From assembly GCF_014217685.1 (NCBI RefSeq), contig NZ_CP043653.1:1802419-1866418 (forward strand): a stretch of DNA of 64,000 bases, in the 5' to 3' direction. Under the pieces are notes generated by a model. The model did no database searches and was not told where the DNA came from. It saw only the letters and a program-made list of their open reading frames with translations. How positions within the stretch are numbered: the first letter of the stretch is position 1; every line of letters begins with the position of its first letter. The stretch comes from Glaciihabitans sp. INWT7. Lineage in GTDB: Bacteria > Actinomycetota > Actinomycetes > Actinomycetales > Microbacteriaceae. The position numbers and the translations under genes were made by a program. Of this stretch, positions 17,580 to 25,649 are shown piece by piece.

Positions 17580-18580
17580 GCCACCCCATCCTGAACCAGT
17601 CCAACGGTGCGCAATTCACCCGCATCTACAGCTACGGCGCGGCGCGCGGTGACCGGGTCGTGCCCAACGAGGAATTGATCGGCCCGATCGACTCGAGCGA
17701 CGAGTGGATCCAGCAACGCACGGGAATCGTCACCCGCACCCGTGCCTCGGCGAACATCCTCGCGGTGGACCTCGCCACGGATGCCGCCCGCGAGGCGATC
17801 GAGAAGTCTGGCGTCGCCGCAGACCAGATCGACCTCGTGATCATCGCGACGATCAGCAACGTGCAGCAGACCCCGTCCATGGCCGCGGTCGTCGCGGATC
17901 GCGTTGGCTCCAACCCGGCAGCGGCCTACGACACCAACGCCGCGTGTGCCGGCTTCAGCTACGCCGTCACCCAGGCCGATGCCCTCATCCGCACGGGTGC
18001 CGCGCACTACGCGCTGGTGATCGGCGCCGAGAAGCTCAGCGATGTGGTCGACCCGACGGATCGCTCCATCTCTTTCCTGCTCGGTGACGGTGCGGGTGCC
18101 GTTGTGATCGGACCGAGTGAGACTCCCGGCATCGCTCCGGCCGTCTGGGGCTCGGACGGTTCCAAGGCGGATGCCGTGGGAATGAACTCCACCCTCACCG
18201 ACTTCCGCGACGGGACTGCCGAGTGGCCCACCCTTCGTCAGGAGGGCCAGACCGTCTTCCGCTGGGCCGTCTGGGACATGGCAAAGGTCGCCAAGCAGGC
18301 CCTGGAGGCGGCAGGAATCACATCGGCAGACCTCGCGGCCTTCATTCCCCATCAGGCCAACATGCGCATCATCGACGAGTTCGCCAAGCAACTCAAGCTG
18401 CCCGAATCGGTGATGATCGCGCGCGACATCGCCACGACCGGCAACACCTCTGCCGCGTCGATCCCCCTCGCCACCCACCGGCTGCTCGCCGAGCATCCCG
18501 AACTCAGCGGCGGTCTCGCGCTGCAGATCGGATTCGGCGCCGGGCTGGTCTTCGGAGCCCAGGTCGTTGTGCTCCCGTAA
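17576..18580 (+). CDS. fabH: 3-oxoacyl-ACP synthase III
   Basis: A 334-residue initiating condensing enzyme that joins an acyl-CoA primer to malonyl-ACP. The catalytic triad is visible: Cys 124 in NAACAGFSYAV, His in FIPHQANMRI and Asn in TTGNTSAASIPLA. ATG 17576 overlaps the fabD stop, indicating coupling. In actinobacteria FabH commonly accepts branched primers and so sets the iso/anteiso fatty acid pattern; that is family knowledge, not read from this sequence. Confidence 0.96.
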   Translation: MSHPILNQSNGAQFTRIYSYGAARGDRVVPNEELIGPIDSSDEWIQQRTGIVTRTRASANILAVDLATDAAREAIEKSGVAADQIDLVIIATISNVQQTPSMAAVVADRVGSNPAAAYDTNAACAGFSYAVTQADALIRTGAAHYALVIGAEKLSDVVDPTDRSISFLLGDGAGAVVIGPSETPGIAPAVWGSDGSKADAVGMNSTLTDFRDGTAEWPTLRQEGQTVFRWAVWDMAKVAKQALEAAGITSADLAAFIPHQANMRIIDEFAKQLKLPESVMIARDIATTGNTSAASIPLATHRLLAEHPELSGGLALQIGFGAGLVFGAQVVVLP

Positions 18581-18621
18581 GATAATCAACGGTCAAACGA
18601 CACCCCCAAGGAGATAACACA

Positions 18622-18870
18622 ATGGCATTGTCCACCGAAGAAGTACTGGCCGGTCTCGCCGAGCTCATCAACGACGAAACCGGGATCGCCACCGACTCGG
18701 TGGAGCTGGGCAAGTCGTTCACCGACGACCTCGACATCGACTCGATCTCGATGATGACGATCGTCGTCAACGCCGAAGAGAAGTTCGACGTGAAGATCCC
18801 GGACGAAGAGGTCAAGAACCTCAAGACCGTCGGTGACGCCGTGAGCTTCATCGTCGCCGCCCAGGACTAA
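18622..18870 (+). CDS. acpP: Acyl carrier protein
   Basis: An 82-residue, acidic four-helix protein carrying the growing acyl chain. The phosphopantetheine attachment Ser is residue 41 in DDLDIDSISMMTIV (the DSL motif here reads DSI). ATG 18622 follows AAGGAG. It lies 41 bases after fabH. A GC-rich hairpin pair between acpP and fabF may raise acpP expression relative to the downstream genes. Confidence 0.96.
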   Translation: MALSTEEVLAGLAELINDETGIATDSVELGKSFTDDLDIDSISMMTIVVNAEEKFDVKIPDEEVKNLKTVGDAVSFIVAAQD

Positions 18871-18891
18871 GCACCGCCCAGCACGGAAATC

Positions 18892-18951
18892 GGGCCCTCT
18901 GGGCCCACCAACGCGGCTGGCCAGCCCACGCTCTTCGCTGGGCTGGCCGCG
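18892..18951 (+). terminator. Hairpins between acpP and fabF, possible partial terminator or mRNA stabiliser
   Basis: GGGCCC (18892-18897) pairs with GGGCCC (18901-18906). GGCCAGCCCA (18919-18928) pairs perfectly with TGGGCTGGCC (18939-18948) around a 10-base loop. No U tract follows and fabF begins 50 bases later, so full termination is unlikely. Attenuation or 3'-end protection of an abundant acpP message is an inference. Confidence 0.5.
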
Positions 18952-18998
18952 CCCGTCGGACGACGCCATCCGCGTCTATTCATCAGAGAGTTGCCGCC

Positions 18999-20234
18999 AT
19001 GACCAAGAAGATCGTCGTCACCGGAATCGGTGCGATTTCGCCGATCGGAGCCACCGCACCCGATACCTGGGCCGCACTTCTCGCCGGCGCCTCCGGCGGC
19101 CGCAGCCTCGAATACGACTGGGTCGGGCAGTACGACCTTCCCGTGACCTTCGCCGCCGAGGCCATCGTGCGGCCCGAGGAGTTCCTCGAGCGCCAGGAGG
19201 CCAAGCGGCTCGACCCCTCCGCCCAGCTCGCCCTCGTCTCCGCCCGTGAGGCGTGGAGGGATGCCGGCTCGCCCGAGGTGGCCCCCGAGCGCCTCGGAGT
19301 GGACTACGCCACGGGTATCGGCGGGCTCTGGACCCTCCTGAACGGCTGGGACACCCTGCGTGAGAAGGGGCCCCGCCGGGTGCTTCCGATGACCGTTCCG
19401 ATGCTGATGCCCAACGCGGCATCCGCCGCGATCAGCATGGACCTCGACGCGCGCGCCTTCGCCCGCACCGACGTCTCCGCGTGTGCCTCCAGCACCGAGT
19501 CCATCGCCAATGCCTACGATCATCTGCAGGCGGGGCTCGCCGACGTCATCGTCGCGGGCGGAACCGAGTCCGTGATCCATCCCTTCACCATCTCGGCCTT
19601 CGCGGGCATGCAGGCGCTCTCCAAGCGCAACGACGACCCGGCGACGGCCTCCCGGCCCTACGACAGTGCCCGCGACGGATTCGTCATGGGCGAGGGCGCG
19701 GCGACGATCATCATGGAGACCGAAGAGCACGCGCTGGCCAGAGGAGCCCGGATCTACGCCGAGATCGCCGGAGGCGGGGTTACGAGCGATTCGTACCACA
19801 TCACGGCGCCCGATCCGGAGGGTCGTGGGGCCGCAAGGGCGGTCTACGCGGCGCTCGAGCAGGCCGGCGCCACGCCGGATGAGGTCGTACACATCAACGC
19901 GCATGCCACCAGCACTCCGGTCGGCGACATCGCCGAATACAAGGCGCTGCTCTCCGTGTTCGGCGACCGGCTCGGCCAGATCCCCGTCTCGGCCACCAAG
20001 GGCGCGACGGGCCACCTGCTCGGCGGCACCGGTGCGCTGGAGGCGATCTTCACAATCCTGGCGATCCGCGATCGCACCGCACCCCCCACGATCAACCTGA
20101 CCGACCAGGATTCGGAGATCCCGCTCGATGTCGTCACGAGCCCTCGTGCGCTCGGCGACGGTCCGCTTCTCGCCATCAGCAACTCGTTCGGTTTCGGCGG
20201 TCACAATGCCGTGCTGGCCTTCCGGAGCGTATGA
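18999..20234 (+). CDS. fabF: 3-oxoacyl-ACP synthase II
   Basis: A 411-residue elongating condensing enzyme of type II fatty acid synthesis. The nucleophile Cys 162 sits in SACASSTESIANAYDH. The two histidines lie in HINAHATSTPVGD and KGATGHLLGGTGALEA, with the conserved Lys just before the second. ATG 18999 follows GAGAG. The stop overlaps the next gene's ATG (ATGA), linking the glycosyltransferase to the fab operon. Confidence 0.96.
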   Translation: MTKKIVVTGIGAISPIGATAPDTWAALLAGASGGRSLEYDWVGQYDLPVTFAAEAIVRPEEFLERQEAKRLDPSAQLALVSAREAWRDAGSPEVAPERLGVDYATGIGGLWTLLNGWDTLREKGPRRVLPMTVPMLMPNAASAAISMDLDARAFARTDVSACASSTESIANAYDHLQAGLADVIVAGGTESVIHPFTISAFAGMQALSKRNDDPATASRPYDSARDGFVMGEGAATIIMETEEHALARGARIYAEIAGGGVTSDSYHITAPDPEGRGAARAVYAALEQAGATPDEVVHINAHATSTPVGDIAEYKALLSVFGDRLGQIPVSATKGATGHLLGGTGALEAIFTILAIRDRTAPPTINLTDQDSEIPLDVVTSPRALGDGPLLAISNSFGFGGHNAVLAFRSV

Positions 20235-21442
20235 CCGCGGCACCAGGTGGCCCGCTGAAGATCGCCATCGTCAGCGACTACTACTTCGACTATGTCGGCG
20301 GTGCCCAGACCTCGATGCGGCAACAGAAACTCGCGCTGGAGCACGCCGGACACAGCGTGATCGTCGTCTCGCCGGCCCGCGGTTTCCGGGGTGCGCGCTA
20401 TCAGCGCTCCCCCGACGGACTCCTCGTGAAGCCGCTGTTCCGGCTTCCCGTGCTCGATCTCGCCGTCATCCCCAACAACGCCCGCAGCGTGGCCGCACTG
20501 GAACGGTACCTTCGCTCCGAGAAGGTGGATGTGGTGCACGTCCAGACCGAATTCGGGCTCGCGCACGTGGTGGATGCGGCAGCGGCCAACATGGGCATCC
20601 CGCTCGTCCATACGGTGCACAGCTTCTACTGGGCGAGCGAGGGACCTCCGCAGGCATCAGTCGCCTGGTTCATCCGCTGGGCTCTCCAGCTGGTGATCGG
20701 CGAGAAGATCCCGAACATCCTGTTCACTCCGCGCAAGACCGACAACCTGCTGCGCAATCTCGTGCTCGCCATGGCCCGTCGAGCGAAGCAGGTGGTGTCA
20801 CCCTCGAAACATCAGGCAGACGACCTCGCCGCCGCCGGTGTCACCGGCACCATCTCGGTGATCCCCAACCCCATCGCGACGACGGACGTCGCGTCCAATG
20901 CCCTCACGATCGAACAGGCGCGCCGCCCGAGCTTCCTCTGGGTCGCCCGCTGTGAGCCGGTCAAGCGTCCGCTGCACTTCGCCAGGGCCGTCATCGTCGC
21001 CCTGGCGCGCACCGACAACGGTTTCACCGTCGACTTCGTCGGCGAGGGCTCCGACCTGCCCGCCCTGAAGAAGCTCGCCGCGAACCATCCGGAGATTCGA
21101 GTGCAGGGCGCCCTTCCGCACGACGAAGTGCTCGCGCTGATGGATGCGTCGGCCGCCATCGCGCTCACCTCACTGGGCTTCGACAACCAGCCGATGACCA
21201 TCGCCGAAGCCGTGAGCCGTGAACGCGGGGTCTTGTACTGCGACCCGAAGCTCAAGGAGGGCCTGGGCAACTCGGGGTATCTCTCGGAGAGTCCGGATGC
21301 GGCGGGCTTGGCCGATGCTCTTGTTGCGCTGGTCGAAGACCCCTCCTTGCTCGTCGGGCTGTCGGAGGGCGCGCTCGTGGATCGCGAGCTGTTCTCTCCG
21401 ACCAACTACGTGGAGCGCATCATCGAGGTCTATCGGCGATAG
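20231..21442 (+). CDS. Glycosyltransferase family 4 (GT-B fold), coupled to fabF
   Basis: A 403-residue retaining glycosyltransferase. The acceptor-side start has YYFDYVGGAQTSMRQQKLAL and VDVVHVQTEFGLAH. The donor-side half has FLWVARCEPVKRPLHFARAV, the usual GT4 beta-strand and Lys/Arg motif, and FDNQPMTIAEAVSRERG in place of the usual ExxxxxxxE. Start ATG 20231 overlaps the fabF stop. Substrate unknown. Co-translation with fatty acid synthesis genes suggests, but does not show, a role in making a glycolipid. Confidence 0.85.
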   Translation: MTAAPGGPLKIAIVSDYYFDYVGGAQTSMRQQKLALEHAGHSVIVVSPARGFRGARYQRSPDGLLVKPLFRLPVLDLAVIPNNARSVAALERYLRSEKVDVVHVQTEFGLAHVVDAAAANMGIPLVHTVHSFYWASEGPPQASVAWFIRWALQLVIGEKIPNILFTPRKTDNLLRNLVLAMARRAKQVVSPSKHQADDLAAAGVTGTISVIPNPIATTDVASNALTIEQARRPSFLWVARCEPVKRPLHFARAVIVALARTDNGFTVDFVGEGSDLPALKKLAANHPEIRVQGALPHDEVLALMDASAAIALTSLGFDNQPMTIAEAVSRERGVLYCDPKLKEGLGNSGYLSESPDAAGLADALVALVEDPSLLVGLSEGALVDRELFSPTNYVERIIEVYRR

Positions 21443-21504
21443 TAAGGAGGAGCCGGCCGTGAATTCTCCGGGCGGGCTCTCCTCGGTTCGCTGTTCGGAC
21501 CCGG

Positions 21505-22107
21505 TCAGGAATGGCCGACGCGAAAGATCTGGATCGCCTCCCGAACCGCGTAGAACACGATCACGAATCCGGCCACCGGATCCGCCCACCACCAGCCCAA
21601 AAGGAGGTCGAGGCTGATTCCGAGGAGCACGGCGACGGCAAGCAGTGCGTCCACGAAGGTCACGCGGGCCTCGGTGAGCAACACGGGGTTGCCGAGGGCG
21701 CGCCCGGTTCGCCCCTTCGCCGTGGCGAGGGTGAACATGACGGCGGCCGTCGCGGCGGTCCAGACGATCCCTCCGAGACCGGGAGACGCGCGGTGACCGG
21801 TCGAAAGGGCGACAACGGACTGGGTGAGCAGATACGCAGCCAGCAGCACGAATGCGATGCCGATCAGCCGCAGCGCCCGTTGCTGCCGGGCTTCACCCGT
21901 GCCGGACAGTTCCCACAGAACCACGGCAGACGCGCCGATCTCGATGAGACTATCCAGTGCGAACCCGGCCAGAGCGATCGAGGACGCGGTCGCCGCGAGA
22001 ACCGCGAGTACGGTCACCCCGGCGACGTTCCAGCCGAGCGTCACCCATTCGAGATGTCTTCCACGGCGCAGGAGGTGCGGGCCGGCGCCTGAGGGCAGAG
22101 AGGGCAC
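21505..22107 (-). CDS. Small cation transporter (CDF-like membrane domain)
   Basis: A 200-residue protein of about six hydrophobic segments. FALDSLIEIGASAVVLWEL and EARVTFVDALLAVAVLLGIS have the acidic residues in helices 2 and 5 expected of cation diffusion facilitator-type metal exporters. GWWWADPVAGFVIVFYAVRE is the usual last helix. The cytosolic C-terminal domain of full CDF proteins is absent, as in many short actinobacterial members. I chose GTG 22107, which follows GGGGGACGGA; no ATG is available. It lies 31 bases downstream of the DUF3145 gene. Confidence 0.78.
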   Translation of the reverse strand: MPSLPSGAGPHLLRRGRHLEWVTLGWNVAGVTVLAVLAATASSIALAGFALDSLIEIGASAVVLWELSGTGEARQQRALRLIGIAFVLLAAYLLTQSVVALSTGHRASPGLGGIVWTAATAAVMFTLATAKGRTGRALGNPVLLTEARVTFVDALLAVAVLLGISLDLLLGWWWADPVAGFVIVFYAVREAIQIFRVGHS

Positions 22108-22138
22108 GCGGATCCGTCCCCCGGTGCGATCGGCCGGC

Positions 22139-22660
22139 TCAGCCGACCTTGTGCAGCCAGACGACCTGGTTGGTGTCGCTGGAGTGACGGAATGCCTCCA
22201 GCTCGTCGTCCCAGGCCTGGCCGAGGGCGAGACGCAGCTCACGATGCAGCTCGAAAGCATCGGATCCCGCGATCTCCATCGCGTAACGCACCCGGTCTTC
22301 GGGGATCACCACGTTGCCCGCCGTGTCGGTCTGCGCGAAGAAGATCCCCAGGTCCGGGGTGTGCATCCAGCGGCCGCCGTCGCTTCCGGGAGAGGAGTCC
22401 TCGGTGACCTCGAAGCGCAGGTGTTCCCAGCCGCGAAGGGCCGACGCGATGGCCGCCCCGGTGCCCTGGGCGCCTTCCCAGTAGAACTCGGTGCGCATGG
22501 AGCCCTTGAGAACCCGCTGCTCTTCCCATTGGAAGTTAACGGCGCGATCTATCGCTCCCCCTGCGGCCCACTCGATATGCGGGCACAGTGCTCGTGGAGA
22601 GGAGTGCACGAAGAGAACACCCCGCGCCATTGCGACACTGGTATTGGTGAGTGCAGCCAC
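22139..22660 (-). CDS. DUF3145 family protein
   Basis: A 173-residue protein of an actinobacteria-specific family of unknown function. The signature ARGVLFVHSSPRALCPHIEW is followed by WEGAQGTGAAIASALRGWEH and a long acidic C-terminal half ending TNQVVWLHKVG. I chose GTG 22660 because GGAG lies six bases upstream; ATG 22630 (MARGVLF) has no ribosome binding site but would keep the whole conserved region. Confidence 0.88.
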   Translation of the reverse strand: MAALTNTSVAMARGVLFVHSSPRALCPHIEWAAGGAIDRAVNFQWEEQRVLKGSMRTEFYWEGAQGTGAAIASALRGWEHLRFEVTEDSSPGSDGGRWMHTPDLGIFFAQTDTAGNVVIPEDRVRYAMEIAGSDAFELHRELRLALGQAWDDELEAFRHSSDTNQVVWLHKVG

Positions 22661-22789
22661 GATAACTCCATTCCGTTGAGGTGCGACTTCCCCATCGACC
22701 TCGGAATGTTCCGTGCTGCGCTTTTCAGTTACACGGCAAGCCGTTTCGCCCATTATCGCCGAAGACTCCGGTAAATAACAACTGTGTAA

Positions 22790-22821
22790 TTGCCGAGTGC
22801 CCCGGCGAATATATACTCGGC
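22790..22821 (+). promoter_or_regulatory. Promoter with overlapping inverted repeat for the PadR gene
   Basis: TTGCCG (22790-22795) and TATACT (22812-22817) are 16 bases apart. An inverted repeat, GCCGAGT (22792-22798) and ACTCGGC (22815-22821), overlaps both hexamers. A repressor bound there would block polymerase, so PadR self-control is likely. The 5' leader would be about 27 bases with GAGGAGG. Confidence 0.6.
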
Positions 22822-22850
22822 ATGGTTTTATTCGGCCAGAGGAGGCGTCG

Positions 22851-23408
22851 ATGTCGGTTCGAGATGGTCTTCTCGCCGTGTTGTGCCTCGGCGAGGCCTA
22901 CGGCCTGCAACTCCATTCCGAGCTCGCCACCCGCACCCCGCATCGTCGTGCGGTCAACGTCGGCCAGATCTACAGCACGCTCGAACGGCTCGCCCGCTCC
23001 GGACTCGTGGAACCCGCCGGGACGTCCGTCGATTCTCTCCCCCTCTACCGCCTCACCGAGGTCGGCCGGGCGGCCGCGAACGCCTGGATGACCGAGCCTG
23101 TGCTCGACGGTCTCCCCGAGTGGACCGAGATGCTCGACCAGGTACTCGTGACGAGCTCCATAGACCCGGTGGCGGCGAAGACCGTCGCGGAGAGCTACCG
23201 TCGCTGGTGGGAGCGCGATCTCCTCACGACCCGGTCCACCGTCGAACCGGAATTCGCGGATGCCCGCCTCGCCCTGGTCGCGCGGGAGGCCCAAGCGGTG
23301 GCCGCGGTCGCCTGGCTCGGCTCCGCGATCGCCGCCCTGGCCGATTTCGATTCCTTCCGCCCCCTGTCCGACGCACGACCGAAGCGGGGACGTCGAGCCA
23401 GATCCTGA
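22851..23408 (+). CDS. PadR-family transcriptional regulator
   Basis: A 185-residue regulator starting at ATG 22851 behind GAGGAGG. The N-terminal winged helix has LAVLCLGEAYGLQLHSELA and VNVGQIYSTLERLARSGLVE, with the wing in LYRLTEVGRAAANAW. A helical C-terminal part (about 95-170) should serve dimerisation. PadR proteins usually repress small transporter or detoxification genes. No such gene is adjacent, so self-regulation or a distant target is likely. The stop is two bases from the stop of the convergent polymerase gene. Confidence 0.9.
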   Translation: MSVRDGLLAVLCLGEAYGLQLHSELATRTPHRRAVNVGQIYSTLERLARSGLVEPAGTSVDSLPLYRLTEVGRAAANAWMTEPVLDGLPEWTEMLDQVLVTSSIDPVAAKTVAESYRRWWERDLLTTRSTVEPEFADARLALVAREAQAVAAVAWLGSAIAALADFDSFRPLSDARPKRGRRARS

Positions 23409-23409
23409 A

Positions 23410-25089
23410 CTACTTGGCTGCCCCGTAGTCGTCCACGATCGCCACCGTGAGGGGGAAGGTCACCGGCAGGGCTCCGAAGAGCAGCCGACCGGCATCCTCC
23501 GCGGCAGTTCGAATCGCGGCCTCCACGACTGCCACTCGGTCGGCCGGGGTGTGGACCACCACTTCGTCGTGCATGAAGAACACCAGGTGGGGCGATTCGG
23601 TGAGCCACGAGTCGCCCGCCCCGTCATGGAGGGCGCGGCGCAGGTTGGCCATCCAACAGAGCGCCCACTCCGCGGCGGTGCCCTGCACGATGAAGTTGCG
23701 CGTGAATCGGCCCCAGCTGCGCGCCTGCCCGCGCGCGCGGCTCGCGTCTGCCTCTGTGGCGGTGTCGCCGTAGGCATCCGCCTGGGTGGCGCGCCAGGCC
23801 GTTCCGGGCGGTGGCGAGCTGCGACCGAGGCGGGTCGTGACGACCTCGCCGCGTTCGCCGGCGCGGGCGGCCTCTTCGACCAGGCCGATGGCGCGGGGAT
23901 ATGCTCTGGCCAGCCGGGGCATGAGGCGACCACCTTCACCGGAGGTTGCACCGTACATCGCTCCGAGCATTGCGACCTTCGCTTCGTCCCGAGTCTCGAC
24001 CGCACCGCTGGCGACGATGCCCGCGTAGAGGTCACCGGCACTTCCCGCCTCGGCCATGCCGCGATCCCCTGAGAGGGCGGCGAGGATTCGCGGCTCGAGC
24101 TGGGAGGCGTCTGCGACCACGAATTTCCAGCCCGGATCGGCGACCACGGCGCCGCGGATCTGCTTCGGAAGCTGCAGTGCGCCGCCGCCTCCGGTGCTCG
24201 CCCAGCGTCCGGTCACGACTCCCCCTGGCACGTACTCTGGGTGGAATCGGCCATTGCGCACGTTCGTGTCGAGCCAGTGCCATCCGTTGGCCGTCAGCAG
24301 GCGCGACATCTTCTTGTATTCGAGCAGCGGTTCGATGGCCGGATGCGTGAGCTTCTTGAGTTCCCACGATCTCGTCGAGGTGACCATGAGTCCGGCTACG
24401 GCGAGGGCCTTGAGCAGCTCGGAGGGGGAATCCGGGTTCAGACTCGGTGCCTCCAGCTCTGTGCGCAATCGCTGCAGCATCGCCTCGAGAAGCGCGGGCC
24501 GCTGCCCGGGTGCCGGCCGCGCACCGAGGTGGCTCTCGAGGATGGCATTGTGGATGTCTTCGCGCCAGGGCAGCCCGGCGTGCATCATCTCGGCGGCGAC
24601 AAGGGCGCCGGCCGACTCTGCCGCGAGCAGCAGTCCGATCCGTGCCGGGTCGTCGGCACCAATGATCGCGGCGCGCTGATCGGAGAACTCCGCGAGGGTG
24701 TCTTCTTCGGCGTCGTGCTCTTCAGCCTCATCCCAGTCGAACAGGGTGTGCTCAGCCGGACGTTCGATCCGCTCCAGTGCGCCACGGTCCCAGGACGACA
24801 GCGGTGCGGTCGCCAGCGCCGAGCCGGAAGTCAGCGACGAGTTGCGCAGTATCGCGTGGGACAACCGCAGGTCGACGCACCGCTGGACACGAACGCCGGC
24901 GGCAAGTAGTGGCGGGTACCAGCGGGCGGTGTCGTCCCACACCCACCGCGGATGCTGCCGCTCGAGATCTGCGACGCTCGCGGCCAACGATTCGAGCGCA
25001 ACATCCTGCCTGGCGCCGTCGACTGCTCCGTCATCCGTCAGCTGCTGAAGGACGATCCCTTCTGGGGAGGAGAAGACGGCAACGAACAC
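23410..25089 (-). CDS. Family A DNA polymerase-like protein (3'-5' exonuclease/polymerase annotation group)
   Basis: A 559-residue protein related to the Klenow part of DNA polymerase I. Motif A reads VVADASQLEPRILAALSGD (canonical DYSQIELR), motif B lies in EAKVAMLGAMYGATSGEGGR, and motif C is FFMHDEVVVHTP. TGRWASTGGGGALQLPKQIR corresponds to the template-binding TGRLSS..NLQNIP region. The N-terminal 200 residues are a shortened, diverged exonuclease-like region; no 5' nuclease domain is present. Such proteins are widespread in actinobacteria beside a normal PolA. Role unproven; repair is a guess. Start 25089 is the first Met, and its ribosome binding site is unclear. Confidence 0.82.
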   Translation of the reverse strand: MFVAVFSSPEGIVLQQLTDDGAVDGARQDVALESLAASVADLERQHPRWVWDDTARWYPPLLAAGVRVQRCVDLRLSHAILRNSSLTSGSALATAPLSSWDRGALERIERPAEHTLFDWDEAEEHDAEEDTLAEFSDQRAAIIGADDPARIGLLLAAESAGALVAAEMMHAGLPWREDIHNAILESHLGARPAPGQRPALLEAMLQRLRTELEAPSLNPDSPSELLKALAVAGLMVTSTRSWELKKLTHPAIEPLLEYKKMSRLLTANGWHWLDTNVRNGRFHPEYVPGGVVTGRWASTGGGGALQLPKQIRGAVVADPGWKFVVADASQLEPRILAALSGDRGMAEAGSAGDLYAGIVASGAVETRDEAKVAMLGAMYGATSGEGGRLMPRLARAYPRAIGLVEEAARAGERGEVVTTRLGRSSPPPGTAWRATQADAYGDTATEADASRARGQARSWGRFTRNFIVQGTAAEWALCWMANLRRALHDGAGDSWLTESPHLVFFMHDEVVVHTPADRVAVVEAAIRTAAEDAGRLLFGALPVTFPLTVAIVDDYGAAK

Positions 25090-25123
25090 GACTCAATTCT
25101 GACGGGTATCACCGTCAGCCCGG

Positions 25124-25555
25124 TCACACGAAGGGCGTCGCGGTCTCCATCAGGCGGGAACGGATCATGAACCGCACGCCCTCCGGCGACTCCACCGAGA
25201 ACCCGCTGCCCCTGCCCTTGACGACGTCAACCGTAAGAAAGGTGTGGCTCCAGTACTCGAATTGCTCTGCGGACATCCAGAAATCGATCACCTGCGGCTC
25301 GCCACCGGTCGGTGCGATGTCGAGGCGGCCGAGCAGCACATCCTGGTCGGAGGTGAGGAAGTCGCCGGCCGGGAAACACATCGGGCTCGAACCGTCGCAG
25401 CATCCGCCGGACTGGTGGATCATGAGCGGGCCGTACTGATCCCAGAGCTTGCGGAGGAGGTCGACCGTCGCGGGCAGGAACTCCACTCGCGGGATGGTCT
25501 CACCGGCGACAGTGACGCTGGCGGTGACGACTCCCGTGCTTTCGATGACAGACAT
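25124..25555 (-). CDS. DUF779 family protein beside aldehyde dehydrogenase
   Basis: A 143-residue protein with the conserved Cys-rich stretch MIHQSGGCCDGSSPMCFPAG and later FWMSAEQFEYWSHTFLTVDV. DUF779 genes are regularly found next to acetaldehyde-type NAD aldehyde dehydrogenase genes, as here, but their function is not known; the cysteines could bind metal. ATG 25555 follows AAGGA. It lies 94 bases after the dehydrogenase stop on the same strand, with a strong hairpin in between. Confidence 0.92.
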   Translation of the reverse strand: MSVIESTGVVTASVTVAGETIPRVEFLPATVDLLRKLWDQYGPLMIHQSGGCCDGSSPMCFPAGDFLTSDQDVLLGRLDIAPTGGEPQVIDFWMSAEQFEYWSHTFLTVDVVKGRGSGFSVESPEGVRFMIRSRLMETATPFV

Positions 25556-25595
25556 CGGTGTCCTTTCGATCTGGATTCAGTATGCGCCTCAAAGC

Positions 25596-25635
25596 GGTGA
25601 TCGAGCCTGCCAGTAAGCCGACAGGCCCGATCACC
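25596..25635 (-). terminator. Hairpin between aldehyde dehydrogenase and DUF779 genes
   Basis: GGTGATCG (25596-25603) pairs with CGATCACC (25628-25635), and GCCTG (25605-25609) with CAGGC (25622-25626), separated by one mismatch. On the minus strand it is followed by GCTTTG, a weak U run. It may terminate or attenuate readthrough into DUF779. Confidence 0.6.
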
Positions 25636-25649
25636 ACGGTGTTGCGGGT

